A stretch of 6,629 nt of DNA from NCBI GenBank assembly GCA_020061545.1, contig JAGUYA010000064.1, positions 1 through 6,629 of the forward strand. Reading direction: 5' to 3'. Shown in pieces: positions 5,633-6,629 of the stretch. The translations under genes and the position numbers were made by a program. How positions within the stretch are numbered: position 1 is the stretch's first letter; every line of letters starts with the position of its first letter. The notes under the pieces were generated by a model. That model ran no database searches. It saw only the letters and a list, made by a program, of their open reading frames with translations, and was not told where the DNA came from. Source of the stretch: Candidatus Omnitrophota bacterium (GTDB lineage Bacteria > Omnitrophota > Gorgyraeia > Gygaellales > Profunditerraquicolaceae).

Positions 5633-6573
5633 TTTTTTCTCTTCTCCATTATTTCCAATTTTTCCAATGCCTTCACCGCCCATGGGCTATTCGGATAGTT
5701 ATCCACTATCTCCGTATAGTAAATCTTTGCGGCGTCATAAGCCTTCTGTTTCTCATAAAACCGGGCAGCATTATAATTACTCTCTGCCTCTTGTTCTCTT
5801 AATGTTTCGATATTCTTTTCCGCATCGCGGGATAAAACTGCATCCGGATGCTCCTCGACAAATTCTTCAAACTTCTCTTTTGCCTCCTTGGTTGCCCACT
5901 GGTCATAATCCGGGCCTCTGGATACCGCAGCGCGACAGGAGGCAATCTGAAATTTGGCTGCGGCTGCCCATTCACTATCAGGATAGTTAGAAAGTACCTT
6001 ATTAAATGCCTCTTCTGCTTCATAGTAGCGTAACAGCCCTTTTAAAACTAAACCCAGTTTATACTGCGCTGCAGGTGCCTTTGGTCCGTAAGTAGAATTC
6101 TCCACTACCTTAGTAAATATCTCGATAGCCGGATTTTCTACTGGCAAAGCTACTCCCCAGGCCTTGCGTTTATGCCCTGCCATAAATTCCTCTCCAATTT
6201 TATATTCGCGCTCAATAACCTGGGGTATCCTTTCGGAAAAAAGGTATTTATCAATGACCTTCTGGTAGGCTTGATATGCTTCATATAAGTTACCCTGCGC
6301 ATCCTCTATCAAACCAAGATGATACTGGCTCTCTGCCGCCTCAAAGGATTTAGGAAAATGTTTGAGCAATTTTTTAAATTCGCGTTTTGCCTCTTCATAT
6401 TTCTTTATATCATAAAAACTCTTGGCAAAATCAAATTGCTCCTTGGGCGTGGTTTTCGCTTGAGTCTTGGGATTTATCCATTTACCGGTTTTAGGCGTCC
6501 AGATCCAGTAAGGATAGGCCTGGCTAATAGAGAGGCTAAATACGATAATAAGAAATAAAATTATACGTTTCAT
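5629..6573 (-). CDS. BamD-like periplasmic tetratricopeptide repeat protein
   Basis: 314 residues. A signal peptide (MKRIILFLIIVFSLSISQA, 1-19) is probably cut before Y20. The mature protein starts with an aromatic segment, WIWTPKTGKWINPK (23-36). TPR-type helical repeats follow at about 46-78 (FDFAKSFYDIKKYEEAKREF), 82-110 (YHLGLIEDAQGNLYEAYQAY), 168-198 (YKLGLVLKGLLRYYEAEEAF) and 265-297 (AARFYEKQKAYDAAKIYY), most ending in the HFP, NYP or EHP turns typical of BamD and CpoB/YbgF. BamD scaffolds outer-membrane protein insertion with BamA. Unlike classical BamD there is no lipobox Cys, so it would be soluble or attached by another route. The ATG at 6571-6573 follows a promoter so closely that the mRNA may be nearly leaderless. 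It overlaps lptE by 4 nt. CpoB-like or a general TPR adaptor are alternatives. Confidence 0.8.
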   Translation of the reverse strand: MKRIILFLIIVFSLSISQAYPYWIWTPKTGKWINPKTQAKTTPKEQFDFAKSFYDIKKYEEAKREFKKLLKHFPKSFEAAESQYHLGLIEDAQGNLYEAYQAYQKVIDKYLFSERIPQVIEREYKIGEEFMAGHKRKAWGVALPVENPAIEIFTKVVENSTYGPKAPAAQYKLGLVLKGLLRYYEAEEAFNKVLSNYPDSEWAAAAKFQIASCRAAVSRGPDYDQWATKEAKEKFEEFVEEHPDAVLSRDAEKNIETLREQEAESNYNAARFYEKQKAYDAAKIYYTEIVDNYPNSPWAVKALEKLEIMEKRKK

Positions 6574-6582
6574 AATAAAATA

Positions 6583-6611
6583 ACTCTAACACATATATTA
6601 AGTTTTGTCAA
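6583..6611 (-). promoter_or_regulatory. Promoter of the BamD-like/lptE/holA operon
   Basis: On the minus strand there is a perfect TTGACA (6606-6611), a 17-nt spacer and TAGAGT (6583-6588), preceded by TGT as an extended -10. The -10 matches consensus at 4 of 6. Transcription would begin near 6576, only about 3 nt before the ATG, and no Shine-Dalgarno is visible. Confidence 0.55.
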
Positions 6612-6629
6612 CCCCGCCCTTGAGTTCGG
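6612..6629. repeat. Possible edge of a third REP-like element, cut by the window
   Basis: The final bases contain CCCCGCCCTT, identical to part of the copy 2 central stem. They end in AGTTCGG, identical to the foot of the right arm of copy 1 (720-726). The complementary strands would lie outside the window, so this rests on short matches only. Confidence 0.35.

Noticed and set aside
5633..5683. Upstream start for lptE
   Set aside because: It would add 17 polar residues before the signal peptide and overlap the BamD-like gene by over 50 nt. The start at 5632 gives an ATGA overlap and a clean lipoprotein signal.
5667..5990. Plus-strand 107-codon open frame, and the neighbouring minus and plus frames at 5799-6033 and 6319-6558
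   Set aside because: All are shadows of the BamD-like TPR gene in other frames, with no independent coding signal.

Overview
The window looks chromosomal and comes from a Gram-negative-type (diderm) bacterium with moderate-to-low GC. An LptE-like lipoprotein and a BamD-like periplasmic TPR protein imply an LPS-bearing outer membrane. MurJ implies a peptidoglycan wall, and a PilT/PilU-type ATPase implies type IV pili. The short UvrC, the short DNA polymerase III delta subunit and the W-x-W-rich N-terminus of the TPR protein suggest an uncultivated lineage such as Omnitrophota. That placement is an impression from protein style, not a demonstrated assignment.

Layout from left to right. 1-582 (minus) is the N-terminal 194 codons of a PilT/PilU ATPase, cut by the window edge. 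583-773 is filled by a composite hairpin repeat. 774-1058 (minus) is a single-domain O6-alkylguanine-DNA alkyltransferase whose TTG start lies inside the end of uvrC (1048-2277, minus). 2278-2440 holds a large nested palindrome. 2441-3994 (minus) is murJ. 3995-4180 is a divergent intergenic region with a strong rpsT promoter and a second copy of the composite hairpin repeat. 4181-4435 (plus) is rpsT, the only plus-strand gene. It meets the end of holA (4428-5084, minus) tail to tail with an 8-nt overlap. lptE (5078-5632, minus) and the BamD-like gene (5629-6573, minus) complete a tightly overlapping envelope/replication operon, read BamD-like -> lptE -> holA. A promoter sits at 6583-6611. The last 18 bases look like the edge of another repeat element.

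The minus-strand genes form two groups. One is BamD-like/lptE/holA, coupled by 4-nt and 7-nt overlaps. The other is murJ, uvrC, alkyltransferase and pilT. It is compact but interrupted by repeat-bearing gaps, with uvrC and the alkyltransferase (two DNA-repair functions) directly overlapped.

The most notable content is non-coding. Two composite elements (about 598-776 and 4014-4168) share one architecture: a central GC-rich perfect hairpin flanked by two outward-facing hairpins. All four flanking hairpins are preceded by RTTC and followed by TCAYT. Each has a 4-bp foot, a 2-nt bulge on the same strand and a 9-10 bp upper stem. Stem sequences differ between arms while pairing is kept. This resembles a REP/BIME-type element. 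One copy forms most of the predicted 5' leader of rpsT. The protein-coding surprises are a UvrC lacking the iron-sulfur cysteines, a central domain and the HhH tail, and a delta subunit that appears to lack its middle domain.
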